NCBI GenBank assembly: GCA_947487765.1
Contig: CANKXO010000002.1
Location: 1 to 64,000 of the forward strand
Length of the DNA: 64,000 bases
Direction of reading: 5' to 3'
DNA from: an uncultured Pseudomonadales bacterium
Lineage (GTDB): Bacteria; Pseudomonadota; Gammaproteobacteria; Pseudomonadales; Cellvibrionaceae
In this document: piece after piece, positions 45,252 to 55,033 of the stretch
How positions within the stretch are numbered: position 1 is the stretch's first letter
Layout: each line of letters starts with the position of its first letter
The notes under the pieces: model-generated
The model's input: only the letters and a program-made list of their open reading frames with translations
The model's database searches: none
What the model was told of the DNA's origin: nothing
Translations under genes and position numbers: made by a program

Positions 45252-45941
45252 TTAGCGGTGCAATTGACGATGCAAAATGGCAGTAAGCTCTTCTGCAAAG
45301 GTCTCGTAATTACCACTAAGCGTATCCGCACGCGCAGAAAAACGGTTGTATGCAAGTACAGCAGGAATGGCTGCAAATAAACCCATGGCTGTTGCAATTA
45401 ATGCTTCTGAAATACCAGGGGCAACCGTTGCCAAGGAAGCCTGACCAGCAGTGGCCAAACCACGGAATGAATTCATAATACCCCATACGGTTCCGAACAA
45501 ACCAATATAAGGGCTCACCGATGCCACACTGGCTAAGAAGGGTAAATTAGCTTCAAGCTCTTCTTCTTCTCTTGCCAACGCAACTCTCATGGCACGCTGA
45601 GTACCCACCATGACTGTATCTGAATCTATATTTTCCTGCTGACGTAATCGAGAAAACTCTTTAAAGCCCGCACGGAAAATATTTTCGATTCCACTCACTT
45701 TACCATGGCTCGCTTTATCATTACCTTGACGATAAAGTTGAGTTAAATCCACACCAGACCAGAACGTTTTTTCAAAATTATTAAATAATGATTTCGCTCT
45801 GCGTTGATATGCCCCTCGTTGGATAATCATCATCCAGGAAATAACCGAGGCTAGTAATAATATCAACATAACAATCTGTACAACTATGCCTGCTTCAATA
45901 ATCAGAGACCAGATTGAAAGTGTTTGTTCTTGTTCAGTCAT
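45252..45941 (-). CDS. tolQ: Tol-Pal system protein TolQ (ExbB/MotA family)
   Basis: 229 aa. Three membrane segments: residues ~14-36 (IEAGIVVQIVMLILLLASV), ~137-160 (SVSPYIGLFGTVWGIMNSF) and ~170-195 (ISEALIATAMGLFAAIPAV). The conserved GLFGTVWGIM block and length are typical. It is the first of tolQRAB and probably forms a stator-like ring with TolR. Confidence 0.96.
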   Translation of the reverse strand: MTEQEQTLSIWSLIIEAGIVVQIVMLILLLASVISWMMIIQRGAYQRRAKSLFNNFEKTFWSGVDLTQLYRQGNDKASHGKVSGIENIFRAGFKEFSRLRQQENIDSDTVMVGTQRAMRVALAREEEELEANLPFLASVASVSPYIGLFGTVWGIMNSFRGLATAGQASLATVAPGISEALIATAMGLFAAIPAVLAYNRFSARADTLSGNYETFAEELTAILHRQLHR

Positions 45942-46038
45942 AACGTCTGCCTTAACACATTATTTGTTTTGTTCTGCTGTTTGAATAATTTCCTATTGTC
46001 CATTATTCATTTGTTTCTAATATTTAACGCGGTACTTT

Positions 46039-46494
46039 TTATGCACTGCTTTTTATACATCTACTATTCATATATTCACGCAAGTCGTGCTGTATTGGTT
46101 TTGGCAAGGCCGTTGGTTTAATATTCCCATCGTCTTGTTGTGTGACACACGCTACCTTTACAATCGCACGGCAAAGAATATTCTCACCTCTACGTACCTC
46201 TTGATGAAAAACAACATAGCTATTAGCCACTTTTTGTAACGATGCTGTCGCTGTCACTTCATCATCCAATTTTGCGGGCAAAAAATAATCAATTTCTGTA
46301 CTACGAACGACAAGCAATAAGCGCTCATCAAGAACAGCTGCCTTACCATACCCTAAAGAACGTAATAATTCCGTGCGACTACGCTCAATATATTTCAAAT
46401 AATTGACGTAATACACAATACCACCAGCATCCGTGTCCTCGATGTAGACTCGAATCGGCAGTTTAAATTCATTAATAGAAGATGAAATACTCAT
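46039..46494 (-). CDS. ybgC: Tol-Pal-associated acyl-CoA thioesterase YbgC
   Basis: 151 aa hot-dog-fold thioesterase. The active-site block is YIEDTDAGGIVYYVNYLKY (catalytic Asp followed by the helix with YVNY), then ERSRTELLRSLG. It probably acts on acyl-CoA or acyl-ACP linked to membrane lipid metabolism. It lies between ruvB and tolQ, the standard position at the head of the tol-pal cluster. Confidence 0.94.
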   Translation of the reverse strand: MSISSSINEFKLPIRVYIEDTDAGGIVYYVNYLKYIERSRTELLRSLGYGKAAVLDERLLLVVRSTEIDYFLPAKLDDEVTATASLQKVANSYVVFHQEVRRGENILCRAIVKVACVTQQDDGNIKPTALPKPIQHDLREYMNSRCIKSSA

Positions 46495-46580
46495 TTTTTC
46501 TAATGTAACGTATTTTTGCTAAGGAAGTCACGATTATGCAGTTATTCATTCATCCTGCATATATAAAGGAAGGGTTAAAA

Positions 46581-47612
46581 TCAGGAAGATTCATGACGAG
46601 GTGCTGGCAAGTCAAAATGTGTATAGGCTAAATTAGTAACTGTGCGGCCACGAGGCGTACGAGTGATATAGCCCTGCTGAATCAAATAAGGCTCTAACAC
46701 ATCTTCGATGGTATCTCGTTCCTCACTAATAGCGGCAGCCAGACTATCAATACCGACAGGACCACCGGAAAATTTTTCGATCATAGTTAACAGTAGACGC
46801 CGGTCCATATGATCGAAGCCATGTGTATCAACATTCAGCATATTGAGCGCTTTATCGGCTACATCTGAAGTGATATGACCATCAGCCTTCACTTCTGCAA
46901 AATCTCTCACTCGGCGTAGTAAACGGTTAGCAATCCGAGGGGTTCCACGAGAGCGCTTCGCAATCTCAACAGCACCAGTTTCATCCATCTCTACACCCAA
47001 TAAATGCGCCGAGCGACTCACAATGTGTGTTAAGTCTTTTACATTATAAAATTCAAGCCGCTGAACAATGCCAAAACGATCTCGCAGCGGTGACGTCAGC
47101 AAACCAGCTCTTGTCGTTGCACCTACCAAAGTAAAAGGCGGTAAGTCCAACTTAATTGAACGAGCAGCTGGACCCTCACCAATCATAATATCCAACTGAT
47201 AATCTTCCATTGCAGGATAGAGCACTTCTTCAACCACAGGAGAAAGGCGATGAATCTCATCAATAAACAGTACATCACCGGGCTGTAAATTGGTCATTAA
47301 GGCAGCTAAATCACCGGCTTTTTCGAGGACAGGCCCGGAGGTAGACGTCATCTCCACCCCCATTTCAGCAGCAATAATGTTCGCCAAGGTTGTTTTACCT
47401 AAGCCTGGTGGCCCAAAAATAAGGGTATGATCAAGAGGTTCTTTACGCTGCTGAGCGGCCCGAATAAAAATATCCATCTGCTCACGAACTTGTGGCTGGC
47501 CAATATAATCTTCTAGTTGCTTAGGTCGAATAGCCCTGTCCTGCCTGTCTTCCTGTGGCATAGCAACAGATGTGACTATTCTCTCGGCTTGAAGGTTATC
47601 TTTTGTAATCAT
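46581..47612 (-). CDS. ruvB: Holliday junction branch-migration ATPase RuvB
   Basis: 343 aa AAA+ motor. Walker A is GPPGLGKTT, Walker B is [10 protein letters not shown], sensor 1 is [12 protein letters not shown], and the C-terminal winged helix ends [13 protein letters not shown]. RuvB hexamers pump DNA through RuvA-bound junctions. It is co-directional with ruvC and ruvA, 39 bp after ruvA. Confidence 0.97.
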   Translation of the reverse strand: MITKDNLQAERIVTSVAMPQEDRQDRAIRPKQLEDYIGQPQVREQMDIFIRAAQQRKEPLDHTLIFGPPGLGKTTLANIIAAEMGVEMTSTSGPVLEKAGDLAALMTNLQPGDVLFIDEIHRLSPVVEEVLYPAMEDYQLDIMIGEGPAARSIKLDLPPFTLVGATTRAGLLTSPLRDRFGIVQRLEFYNVKDLTHIVSRSAHLLGVEMDETGAVEIAKRSRGTPRIANRLLRRVRDFAEVKADGHITSDVADKALNMLNVDTHGFDHMDRRLLLTMIEKFSGGPVGIDSLAAAISEERDTIEDVLEPYLIQQGYITRTPRGRTVTNLAYTHFDLPAPRHESS

Positions 47613-47651
47613 TATTTTTCCAATATAAACAGGCGTTTACCCTGCCAAGCT

Positions 47652-48260
47652 TTACCCTGCCAAACTACGCAACGCTAATCGAATTAATTCCTCACTATTT
47701 TCAGGCGATGAGGTCTTTTGTACGGCTGTAATTACTTTTGCTGCATCCGTAGGTTTGTAGCCTAAGGCAATCAAAGCACTTTCAGCATCGGCCGTAATGC
47801 TAGATAAGGCTTGTTTATCATTATTATCTACAGCGAATAATGGCGCTACAGTTTCCCAACCTTTTAGACGATCTTTGACTTCAATGATTAATCTTTCAGC
47901 TGTTTTTTTACCCACACCAGGCACTTTTACCAATGCCGCAGAATTATCTGCCATCACACATTGAACAAAATCATCGACTGGCATACCCGATAAAATAGCC
48001 AATGCCATTTTAGGTCCAACACCGCTCACCTTTATTAAAGTACGGAAAAGGCGGCGCTCATCCTCTGTGTAAAAAGCAAATAATTGATGAGCATTTTCAG
48101 AGACCGACAAATGTGTATGTAATGTCGCAACTTCACCCACCGCCGGCAATGGATAAAAGCTAGTCATCGGAGCTTGTGCTTCATACCCTACGCCACCCAC
48201 ATCAATCAGTATTTGGGGTGGTTGTTTTTCGAGAATAATCCCCTTTAATCGACCTATCAT
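47652..48260 (-). CDS. ruvA: Holliday junction DNA-binding protein RuvA
   Basis: 202 aa. N-terminal OB fold ([20 protein letters not shown]), two helix-hairpin-helix motifs (LIKVSGVGPKMALAILSG and LVKVPGVGKKTAERLIIE), and a C-terminal UBA-like domain III (DAESALIALGYKPTDAAKVI) that contacts RuvB. It overlaps the ruvC stop by 1 bp. Confidence 0.97.
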   Translation of the reverse strand: MIGRLKGIILEKQPPQILIDVGGVGYEAQAPMTSFYPLPAVGEVATLHTHLSVSENAHQLFAFYTEDERRLFRTLIKVSGVGPKMALAILSGMPVDDFVQCVMADNSAALVKVPGVGKKTAERLIIEVKDRLKGWETVAPLFAVDNNDKQALSSITADAESALIALGYKPTDAAKVITAVQKTSSPENSEELIRLALRSLAG

Positions 48261-48778
48261 TACACCATTCTTCCTCGACGAAAATGCTTAGCTTGGGCAA
48301 CTGACACTAAGTGTTGCTCGGTATTGGCATGACATAATGCTACCGCTAGAGCGTCAGCTGCATCCTCTTGAGGTACGGCAGAGAGCTTTAATAATTGTTT
48401 GATCATATGCTGCACTTGGAATTTATCTGCCCCACCGTTACCAACGACGGACTGTTTTACCTTTTTGGCTTCGTATTCTGAAACAGGTAATTCACAACTA
48501 GTAGCAGCAACAATAGCAGCTCCACGGGCTTGCCCAAGCTTCAAAGCAGAACCAGCGCTCTTAGACATAAATACTTGCTCAATGGCCATTTGCTCAGGAC
48601 AATATTCCTCAATCACCTCACAAACACTGGCAAAAATCACCTGTAAACGTTCTGGCAAAGCCTCATCTGGCAAACGAATAACTCCACTAGCCACATATTC
48701 ATGCCGCCCACCTAAGGTGTTAATAATACCAAAGCCGGTTTTCCGGGAGCCCGGGTCGATGCCTAGAATCAAAGCCAC
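48260..48778 (-). CDS. ruvC: Holliday junction resolvase RuvC
   Basis: 172 aa from the GTG at 48778, which gives [19 protein letters not shown] and the usual family length. An ATG at 48835 would add 19 residues not normally present. The first catalytic Asp is in GIDPGS; Glu in EQVFMSK and the C-terminal Asp residues ([14 protein letters not shown]) complete the RNase H-like site. The ruvC gene is separated from its usual neighbour yebC by about 7.6 kb. Confidence 0.93.
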   Translation of the reverse strand: MALILGIDPGSRKTGFGIINTLGGRHEYVASGVIRLPDEALPERLQVIFASVCEVIEEYCPEQMAIEQVFMSKSAGSALKLGQARGAAIVAATSCELPVSEYEAKKVKQSVVGNGGADKFQVQHMIKQLLKLSAVPQEDAADALAVALCHANTEQHLVSVAQAKHFRRGRMV

Positions 48779-48909
48779 TGTTTTTTTATCCAGTATTTTT
48801 AAGGCTAGTATCCTAGGATAAGGAATAGAGGTCAAGAGGTTTTCTGAAATGGGCTAAGACGGTTTATTATAGAGCTGTGTATATCAATAATTAGTAAAAG
48901 GATCACCTA

Positions 48910-49602
48910 TTGCCTTACAACAAAATTATATTGCTGCCCGGAATGGATGGTACAGGGTTACTTTTTAAACCATTGTTACAACTGAGTTCAAATAATTTAA
49001 CATTAGAGATAATTCCCTTGTCCGATACTGGCTATCAATCGATCGATGATGAAGTTGAACGAATTGCAAGGATTATAAAGAGTGAACCTATTATCATCTT
49101 TGCTGAATCATACTCAGGTCGAATAGCTTATGAGCTTGCGAAGAAACCAACAACAGACATAAAGCACATCATTTTTGCCGCAAGCTTTCTCTCTACACCA
49201 TCATATTTAAGTAGATTTAGCCAATTGCTCCCTCTTTCTATTTTGAAACAGCGATTAATGCCTAATATATTCATCAATTGGTTATTTTTTCAAAATAAAG
49301 AATCTCTTCAATTAATCGATTTGTTTTACCAATCAATAAATACTGTTGATGATAATATTCTGAAAACACGGCTCAGGAATATAGCCAATATGAAAAGTCC
49401 AGAAGAGAAAATAGATTTAGAAATCACTTATATAGCAGCAGATAATGATTTATTAGTCTCTTACCTTGCCATCAATGATTTTAAAAAAGTGTTCAAAGTT
49501 GTCAAAGAAAAAATGCTACCTGGCGGGCATTTCATCGCTCAAACCAACCCTCAAGAATGTTTAAAAATAATAAATGAGAGAGTTCATTATCTTCAAAACT
49601 AA
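48910..49602 (+). CDS. Alpha/beta-hydrolase-fold protein
   Basis: 230 aa from a TTG start preceded by AAAAGGATC. The fold markers are all present: an oxyanion-type LLPGMDGTGLLF near the N-terminus, nucleophile elbow AESYSGR (Ser near residue 66), acidic residue in AADNDLLV, and terminal His in GGHFI. Substrate unknown. It converges on the gamma-glutamyltranspeptidase-like gene with a 4-bp overlap of their 3' ends. Confidence 0.8.
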   Translation: MPYNKIILLPGMDGTGLLFKPLLQLSSNNLTLEIIPLSDTGYQSIDDEVERIARIIKSEPIIIFAESYSGRIAYELAKKPTTDIKHIIFAASFLSTPSYLSRFSQLLPLSILKQRLMPNIFINWLFFQNKESLQLIDLFYQSINTVDDNILKTRLRNIANMKSPEEKIDLEITYIAADNDLLVSYLAINDFKKVFKVVKEKMLPGGHFIAQTNPQECLKIINERVHYLQN

Positions 49603-51218
49603 TATGCTGCAACGGTCCCATCAATGCGCTTTTCCGTTCCACCGCACAACACGCCAGTCTCAGGATCACGTAAAATAATCTGTCCACGCCCATAAATAGT
49701 GGGATCCGTGGCGATTTCCGTATCATGCCCTTTTTCTTTCAGGTCGTGGGTAATATTCGTGTCCAACTCAGATTCAAGGCCAATTTTTTTATCACCAAAC
49801 CACTGCCAACGCGGTGCATCTAAAGCTGTCTGAGGGTTCATACCAAAATCAATCATATTAGTAATGACTTGTAACTGTCCTTGTGGCTGCATATAAGCAC
49901 CCATTACCCCAAAAGGGCCTACAGCTTGATTTCCTTTGGTAATAAAACCAGGGATGATTGTGTGGAATGTTTTTTTGCCGGGCTGTAGATAATTGGGATG
50001 TTTAGGATCAAGAGAAAAATCAGCACCACGATTCTGTAAACCGATACCAGTACCAGGAATAACGACACCAGAGCCAAAACCATGAAAATTACTTTGGATA
50101 TAAGACACCATATTGCCTTCATTATCCGCTGTCGCTAAATACACCGTCCCACCTTTACTTGGCTCACCTACCGTTGGCATTAGTGCTTGATCATGAATAT
50201 CTGCTCGGCGACTAGCGGCATAAGGTTCTGCTAATAATTGCTCAACACTATAAGGCATGTGATCCGGCTGAGTAATGAAGGCCTGACCGTCGGTATAAGC
50301 CAATTTCATCGCTTCAATTTGTTTGTGCAGAGTATCCGTTGTATCGCGCTTATCAAAGGTATAGCCCTTTAAAATATTTAAGGCCATCAATACAACAAGG
50401 CCTTGTCCATTTGGCGGAATTTCCCAGATGTCATAGCCACGGTAATTAATTTTGATCGGATCAACCCACTCTGGCTCGTAGCGCGCAAGATCCTCTTTGC
50501 GAATTAAGCCGCCAGTTTCTCGTGCAAACGTATCTATTTTGTCTGCCAATTCACCACGATAAAAACTCTCTGCATGAGTATCGGCAATACTCTGTAATGA
50601 GTTGGCATGCCCTTGAGATGAAAAAATATCACCCGGGTTGGGTATTCGACCATCGACAGAAAATGTATCAAACCAGATTTTTTTTAAGCGTTCATCGGTC
50701 AATACGACTTTCATCAATTGTGATTCTTTATGCCATAGATGGCTGATCGTTGGAGAAACAGGAAAACCTTCACGGGCTAATTTGATAGCAGGCTTTAATA
50801 CTTCCGCAAACGGTAACTTACCCCAACGTTTGCTCAAATTAGCCCATGCGGAAGGAATTCCAGGAACAGTTACTGGCAACCAACCATGCACAGGCATTTG
50901 CTGCTCATAACCATGAGCTTTGATTGCTTCAGGGGTCAGTTTTGCTGGTGCAAATGAACTTGCATTTAACCCATGTAATGTATCTTTCATCCAGACCAAG
51001 GCAAATGCATCACCACCAATACCGCAACCCGTTGGCTCAACAACGGTTAATGCTGCTGCGGTTGCAATGGCAGCATCAACAGCATTACCACCTGCCTTCA
51101 ACATCGATAAACCAGCTTCCGCCGCCAAGGGTTGAGAGGTGGCAACCATACCATTTCGGGCATAGGTTGTGGATCGTCTAGAAGGGTAAGGATAGGATGA
51201 AGGGTCGATATTGATCAT
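49599..51218 (-). CDS. Gamma-glutamyltranspeptidase family protein without signal peptide
   Basis: 539 aa N-terminal-nucleophile hydrolase. The N-terminal block AGLSMLKAGGNAVDAAIA with GCGIGGDAF is diagnostic. The self-processing Thr should be in KGGTVYLATADNEGNMVS (about residue 360). No export signal is present, unlike periplasmic Ggt, so it may be a cytoplasmic member such as the YwrD/oxamate-amidohydrolase type. Exact substrate unknown. Confidence 0.88.
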   Translation of the reverse strand: MINIDPSSYPYPSRRSTTYARNGMVATSQPLAAEAGLSMLKAGGNAVDAAIATAAALTVVEPTGCGIGGDAFALVWMKDTLHGLNASSFAPAKLTPEAIKAHGYEQQMPVHGWLPVTVPGIPSAWANLSKRWGKLPFAEVLKPAIKLAREGFPVSPTISHLWHKESQLMKVVLTDERLKKIWFDTFSVDGRIPNPGDIFSSQGHANSLQSIADTHAESFYRGELADKIDTFARETGGLIRKEDLARYEPEWVDPIKINYRGYDIWEIPPNGQGLVVLMALNILKGYTFDKRDTTDTLHKQIEAMKLAYTDGQAFITQPDHMPYSVEQLLAEPYAASRRADIHDQALMPTVGEPSKGGTVYLATADNEGNMVSYIQSNFHGFGSGVVIPGTGIGLQNRGADFSLDPKHPNYLQPGKKTFHTIIPGFITKGNQAVGPFGVMGAYMQPQGQLQVITNMIDFGMNPQTALDAPRWQWFGDKKIGLESELDTNITHDLKEKGHDTEIATDPTIYGRGQIILRDPETGVLCGGTEKRIDGTVAAY

Positions 51219-51263
51219 TACTACAGTCTCAGCTATATGCTCAATAAAATAAAAAGGGCTAGC

Positions 51264-51455
51264 TTACTGGTTGCTAACCCAGAAAATACAGGTCGATACA
51301 AATACGGCACAAAGTATAACAGCCGCAATGGCATCCGCCTTGGCATCACCGGTTTCACGCTTGTAAACTTTGGTGATAGTGTTCTTTACATCACTCCAAC
51401 TGGCATTATCATCTAATTGATTTAACAGAGAAGTTGCCGTTTGTTTTGCACTCAT
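51264..51455 (-). CDS. Small tail-anchored membrane protein, unknown
   Basis: 63 aa from the ATG at 51455 (MSAKQTATS) with AAAGG upstream; the GTG at 51464 is less likely. The soluble first half (LLNQLDDNASWSDVKNTITK) recalls short antitoxin-type helices. The C-terminal ~20 residues are one membrane segment (AIAAVILCAVFVSTCIFWV). No partner toxin lies beside it. Function unknown. Confidence 0.55.
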   Translation of the reverse strand: MSAKQTATSLLNQLDDNASWSDVKNTITKVYKRETGDAKADAIAAVILCAVFVSTCIFWVSNQ

Positions 51456-51630
51456 AATTCGCACCTTTGCTTTTATTGTTATGGATTTATTGTCTTATAA
51501 GGAGAGGGCTTACATGAAAATTCATTATAAAAGCCATCAGCCCCGTCACAATGCATTTAGAAGCACTCGGAGTATATAAAGCATTAAGCGCTGATGTCCA
51601 GCGCTCGACCTCATATCGGCCTATGTCGAA

Positions 51631-52932
51631 CTAACTAGCAGCGGCTAGGCGATTATCTATGCCTTCTTTGACGAGTTTGATATGTTCTCGCAAATGATAG
51701 AGTTCGTCAGTATAAGAAAGCGGAGTAGGCTGCTCCATTGCATCCTCTTGCAATAAGTTTAACTCAACTTTTAATGCAGATAGAGACTCATATGACACAT
51801 CCTGCTGCATCATCCGCTCTTCAATTTCCCGCAAATTTCGATACCATCGATAAATGCGTGATCGTACTCGCCAACGGTAAAGGGGCGGTAATACTTTCAT
51901 TAAAGGAATCATCAATGCAATTAAAGGGATCAAAAACACCTTAAATTGGTTAACCAGTACAGCCGCCCAAAATGGAAGGTATCGCTGTAATAAAGGCGGG
52001 CCGTATTCAAAATAACGTTCGGCACTCGCGTCTAAAGGAAAATCTACATAATGCTGAGAAGGAAATTGCCCTGGCTCTTCCAACAGATCACCTTCACTAT
52101 GCACGATATTAATGGCCTGCATTAATAAAGCAACAAGTGCAGGATGCACATCTTCATGGCCCGCCAATGTAGCGGCAGCCGACAGTAAATTAACATCTTT
52201 AGCTGGAATATCATGGCTGAAATCGACAACACCACGAGGCAGTTCTACAGCTGATAAAAATCGATAACGGCGCGTATAGGCTTTTGCTCTCTCAAAATCG
52301 AAAGGAATGATTGTTGTATCCGCTAATAAAGACTGAACCAATGGTGCATTAACAGAAGCAACAACAAATAAGTAGTCCAATTCTCCTGAAGCGAGCTGTT
52401 TAGCGGCATCATCAGTAGCGAGGCCACGTAATTGAGTGTTCTCTTCCGTAATACCATTATTTGCAAGCAAGACTTGTGTCAACGCACGGGTACCACTGCC
52501 CTCCTCTCCAATCGCTACCCTTTTACCTTTAAGGTCTGTCGCTTTAAAGGCTGTTTGGGAAGCTGGCATAAATAACCAAAGAGGCTCGTAATACAGGCTC
52601 GCCAGAGAGACTAATGCTTGGCCAGCATCGGTTACATCATTTTTGTAATCTTGCCCGGTTCCACTCTGAACAAACGCTAAATCAACTGCTCCTGCTTTCA
52701 AACGCTGAATATTATCGATAGAACCCGAGGTAGAAATAATGTTGAGTTCGATTCCCTCTTTCGCTAAAAGCTTTTTATACTGCTGGGCATAGGCATAATA
52801 GGCACCCGCCTCACTACCAGTAGCAATGGTGATAGATTTTGGCGGGCTAGGTTTAACAAACTGATAAGCCAAAACAAAACCGGCAACAATCAATAGAAAC
52901 CCAACCCCAAATACCTGCAAATTTTCTCTCAT
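51631..52932 (-). CDS. TAXI-family TRAP-type solute-binding protein
   Basis: 433 aa. An N-terminal membrane anchor (FGVGFLLIVAGFVLAYQF) is followed by the TAXI-type binding domain (ITIATGSEAGAYYAYAQQY, DLAFVQSGTGQDY, GEEGSGTRALTQVLL). A second hydrophobic stretch lies near residue 330 (FLIPLIALMIPLMKVL), and a charged helical tail ends the protein. The C-terminal anchor distinguishes it from soluble TAXI binding proteins. No TRAP permease gene is next to it, so its role in uptake or signalling is open. Confidence 0.85.
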   Translation of the reverse strand: MRENLQVFGVGFLLIVAGFVLAYQFVKPSPPKSITIATGSEAGAYYAYAQQYKKLLAKEGIELNIISTSGSIDNIQRLKAGAVDLAFVQSGTGQDYKNDVTDAGQALVSLASLYYEPLWLFMPASQTAFKATDLKGKRVAIGEEGSGTRALTQVLLANNGITEENTQLRGLATDDAAKQLASGELDYLFVVASVNAPLVQSLLADTTIIPFDFERAKAYTRRYRFLSAVELPRGVVDFSHDIPAKDVNLLSAAATLAGHEDVHPALVALLMQAINIVHSEGDLLEEPGQFPSQHYVDFPLDASAERYFEYGPPLLQRYLPFWAAVLVNQFKVFLIPLIALMIPLMKVLPPLYRWRVRSRIYRWYRNLREIEERMMQQDVSYESLSALKVELNLLQEDAMEQPTPLSYTDELYHLREHIKLVKEGIDNRLAAAS

Positions 52933-53104
52933 AACTACTCAATACTTAATAAATAAATCCAGAAGCGGCTCACCCTACAAAAATCTCTCTTTACTGACAA
53001 GTGATTTACAATAAAGCATTCAATATTTAACCTGATTGAAATGAACTTTCTCAAACATGCATGCGTAAATACGGGGGCATACAAGGAACAGAATCAGGTG
53101 CTTT

Positions 53105-53641
53105 ATGAATATTTTGCGATTTATCATCATTGGCTTTATTGGCAACTTACCTCTTAAGGCTTTTGCAGAATGCCCTAACTGGCTGAATCAAACCTTTCGT
53201 CAGCTTCACTCCACAAATGAAATCAGCCTGTGCGAACAATTCGCCAATAAGCCCTTGTTAATCGTCAATACGGCTAGCCATTGTGGCTTTACTCATCAAT
53301 TCTCTGGACTAGAGGCACTGCATCAACGCTATAAAGGCCAAGGCTTAGCCATTATCGGATTTTCCAGTAATGATTTTCGTCAAGAAGCGGCATCAGAAGA
53401 GAAAGCAGCGGGGATTTGTTACGAAAACTATGGTGTTACCTTTACAATGATGGCTCCTATCTCTGTAAAAGGCCAAAATGCACACCCATTATTTAAAGCC
53501 ATTGCATCAAAATCTCAAACGCCGAGCTGGAACTTTAATAAATTTTTAGTAAGTGCCGATGGAGAGCAAGTAATTCATTTTGGTACGAGTATATCGCCGA
53601 CTTCACAACAATTAAATTCGGCGATACAGTCGTTACTGTAA
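53105..53641 (+). CDS. Glutathione peroxidase family protein, exported
   Basis: 178 aa. The N-terminal hydrophobic stretch ending LKAFAEC looks like a signal peptide. The peroxidatic Cys is in NTASHCGFT (usually N-A-S-x-C-G), the Gln appears replaced by a local variant, and the WNFNKFLV motif carries the Trp and Asn of the active site. It probably reduces peroxides in the periplasm. Confidence 0.9.
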   Translation: MNILRFIIIGFIGNLPLKAFAECPNWLNQTFRQLHSTNEISLCEQFANKPLLIVNTASHCGFTHQFSGLEALHQRYKGQGLAIIGFSSNDFRQEAASEEKAAGICYENYGVTFTMMAPISVKGQNAHPLFKAIASKSQTPSWNFNKFLVSADGEQVIHFGTSISPTSQQLNSAIQSLL

Positions 53642-53665
53642 CGTTATTTTAACGATCAGAATACG

Positions 53666-54796
53666 TTAACGCTTACGCAATACTAAGCTACCTATGGAAT
53701 AACCCGCACCAAATGAACAGATCAAACCAATATCTCCACTCACTAAATCTTTATGATGAAGGTTGAATGCAATTAATGAACCTGCAGATGCCGTATTAGC
53801 ATAACGATCCAATACAATGGGTGCTTCTTCTGGCTGAGGGTCTCGACCTAATAATTTTTTTGTAATCAAGGTATTCATATTAATATTGGCTTGATGCAGC
53901 CACCAACGTTTAACACTGCTCACCTCTATACCCTGACTTTCGAGCTGTGTTGCAATATGATTTGCCGCCATTGGACATACCTCTTTAAAAACTTTCCGAC
54001 CTTCCTGATGAAATAATCTATCAGCCGCAAAGGGTTCGGTATCATCCGCATGAGAAACATAACTAAAATCAGAGCGAATATTATTAGAAAAGCTGGTAAC
54101 CGCTTTTGTATTGACGATATCGTAACTATGCTCTGATGTACAACTATCCGCATGCTCAATGACCGTGGCAGTAGCAACATCACCGAAAATAAAATGACTA
54201 TCTCGATCACAGTAATTAACTTGAGGTGACGTTAGTTCAGGATTGATCGTCAGCACACATTTGGCTGTACCGGCAGCAACCATCTCATAAGCTCGCTGCA
54301 AAGCAAAGGTTGCTGCGGAACATGCAACCAACATATCGAAACCAAAGCCTTTAATACCTAATTCATTTTGAACTTCAATAGCAATGGCAGGATAAGGCCG
54401 TTGTGTATAAGCACAGGAAACAATCACTGCATCGATATCTTCGGGCGACTTATTAGCTTCTTTTAATGCTATACGTGCAGCCTTAAGTGCCATTTCAGCT
54501 TGATGCGATAATTCATCATTATTGCGAACTTCGATTTTTGGCCGCATTCGATTAACATCTAAAATACCGTCTTTACGATAAGCAAAGCGGCTTTTAATAC
54601 CTGATGCTTTAGCAATAAATTCTGCGCTGGATAATGGCTTTGCCGCTAATTCACCACGTTCGATGTCAGCAGCATTATCATTGTTATACTTTTCAGCGTA
54701 TTGATTATAAGCATTGACTAATTCTTCATTGCTGATCGTATTCTCTGGTGTCCAGAGACCGCTACCGCTAATAACGATGGAACTTTTTTCATTCAT
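53666..54796 (-). CDS. Beta-ketoacyl-ACP synthase III-type enzyme (FabH-like)
   Basis: 376 aa thiolase-fold condensing enzyme. The nucleophilic Cys is in MLVACSAATFALQ, the His in WWLHQANINM, and the Asn in the C-terminal block expected near SAGSLIAFNL; the protein ends with SFGAGYSIGSLVL. The N-terminal insertion (about residues 30-65) resembles the FabH2-type enzymes of pseudomonads that take medium-chain acyl-CoA from fatty-acid breakdown. That assignment is tentative. Confidence 0.85.
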   Translation of the reverse strand: MNEKSSIVISGSGLWTPENTISNEELVNAYNQYAEKYNNDNAADIERGELAAKPLSSAEFIAKASGIKSRFAYRKDGILDVNRMRPKIEVRNNDELSHQAEMALKAARIALKEANKSPEDIDAVIVSCAYTQRPYPAIAIEVQNELGIKGFGFDMLVACSAATFALQRAYEMVAAGTAKCVLTINPELTSPQVNYCDRDSHFIFGDVATATVIEHADSCTSEHSYDIVNTKAVTSFSNNIRSDFSYVSHADDTEPFAADRLFHQEGRKVFKEVCPMAANHIATQLESQGIEVSSVKRWWLHQANINMNTLITKKLLGRDPQPEEAPIVLDRYANTASAGSLIAFNLHHKDLVSGDIGLICSFGAGYSIGSLVLRKR

Positions 54797-55033
54797 AACG
54801 AATAACTCTTATCTCATCATCTGTCTGGAATTGGAAATAGAGAAACCATACCATAAAAAGTATGGAAGCACTGTTCAATTTAAAAATCAGGCAGAATTAT
54901 GCTCCCACAACCTCATTAATATACCAGGAAACCCACAAAAACCTGACATTAAAAAAAATAGTGTAGAAACAAAATTACCGATAAAAATTGCCTTATTCAT
55001 GTGAACCCCTCCTACAGTGATTAAGAGGCAGAG
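54797..55033. other. Gap between the ketoacyl synthase and MFS genes
   Basis: About 240 bp, AT-rich; no supported gene. A short plus-strand frame lacks a ribosome-binding site. Confidence 0.3.

Noticed and set aside
51587-51605. Hairpin AGCGCTG/CAGCGCT as a terminator behind the small membrane-protein gene
   Set aside because: The stem is perfect but no T-run follows on either strand, and it lies upstream rather than downstream of the nearest minus-strand stop.
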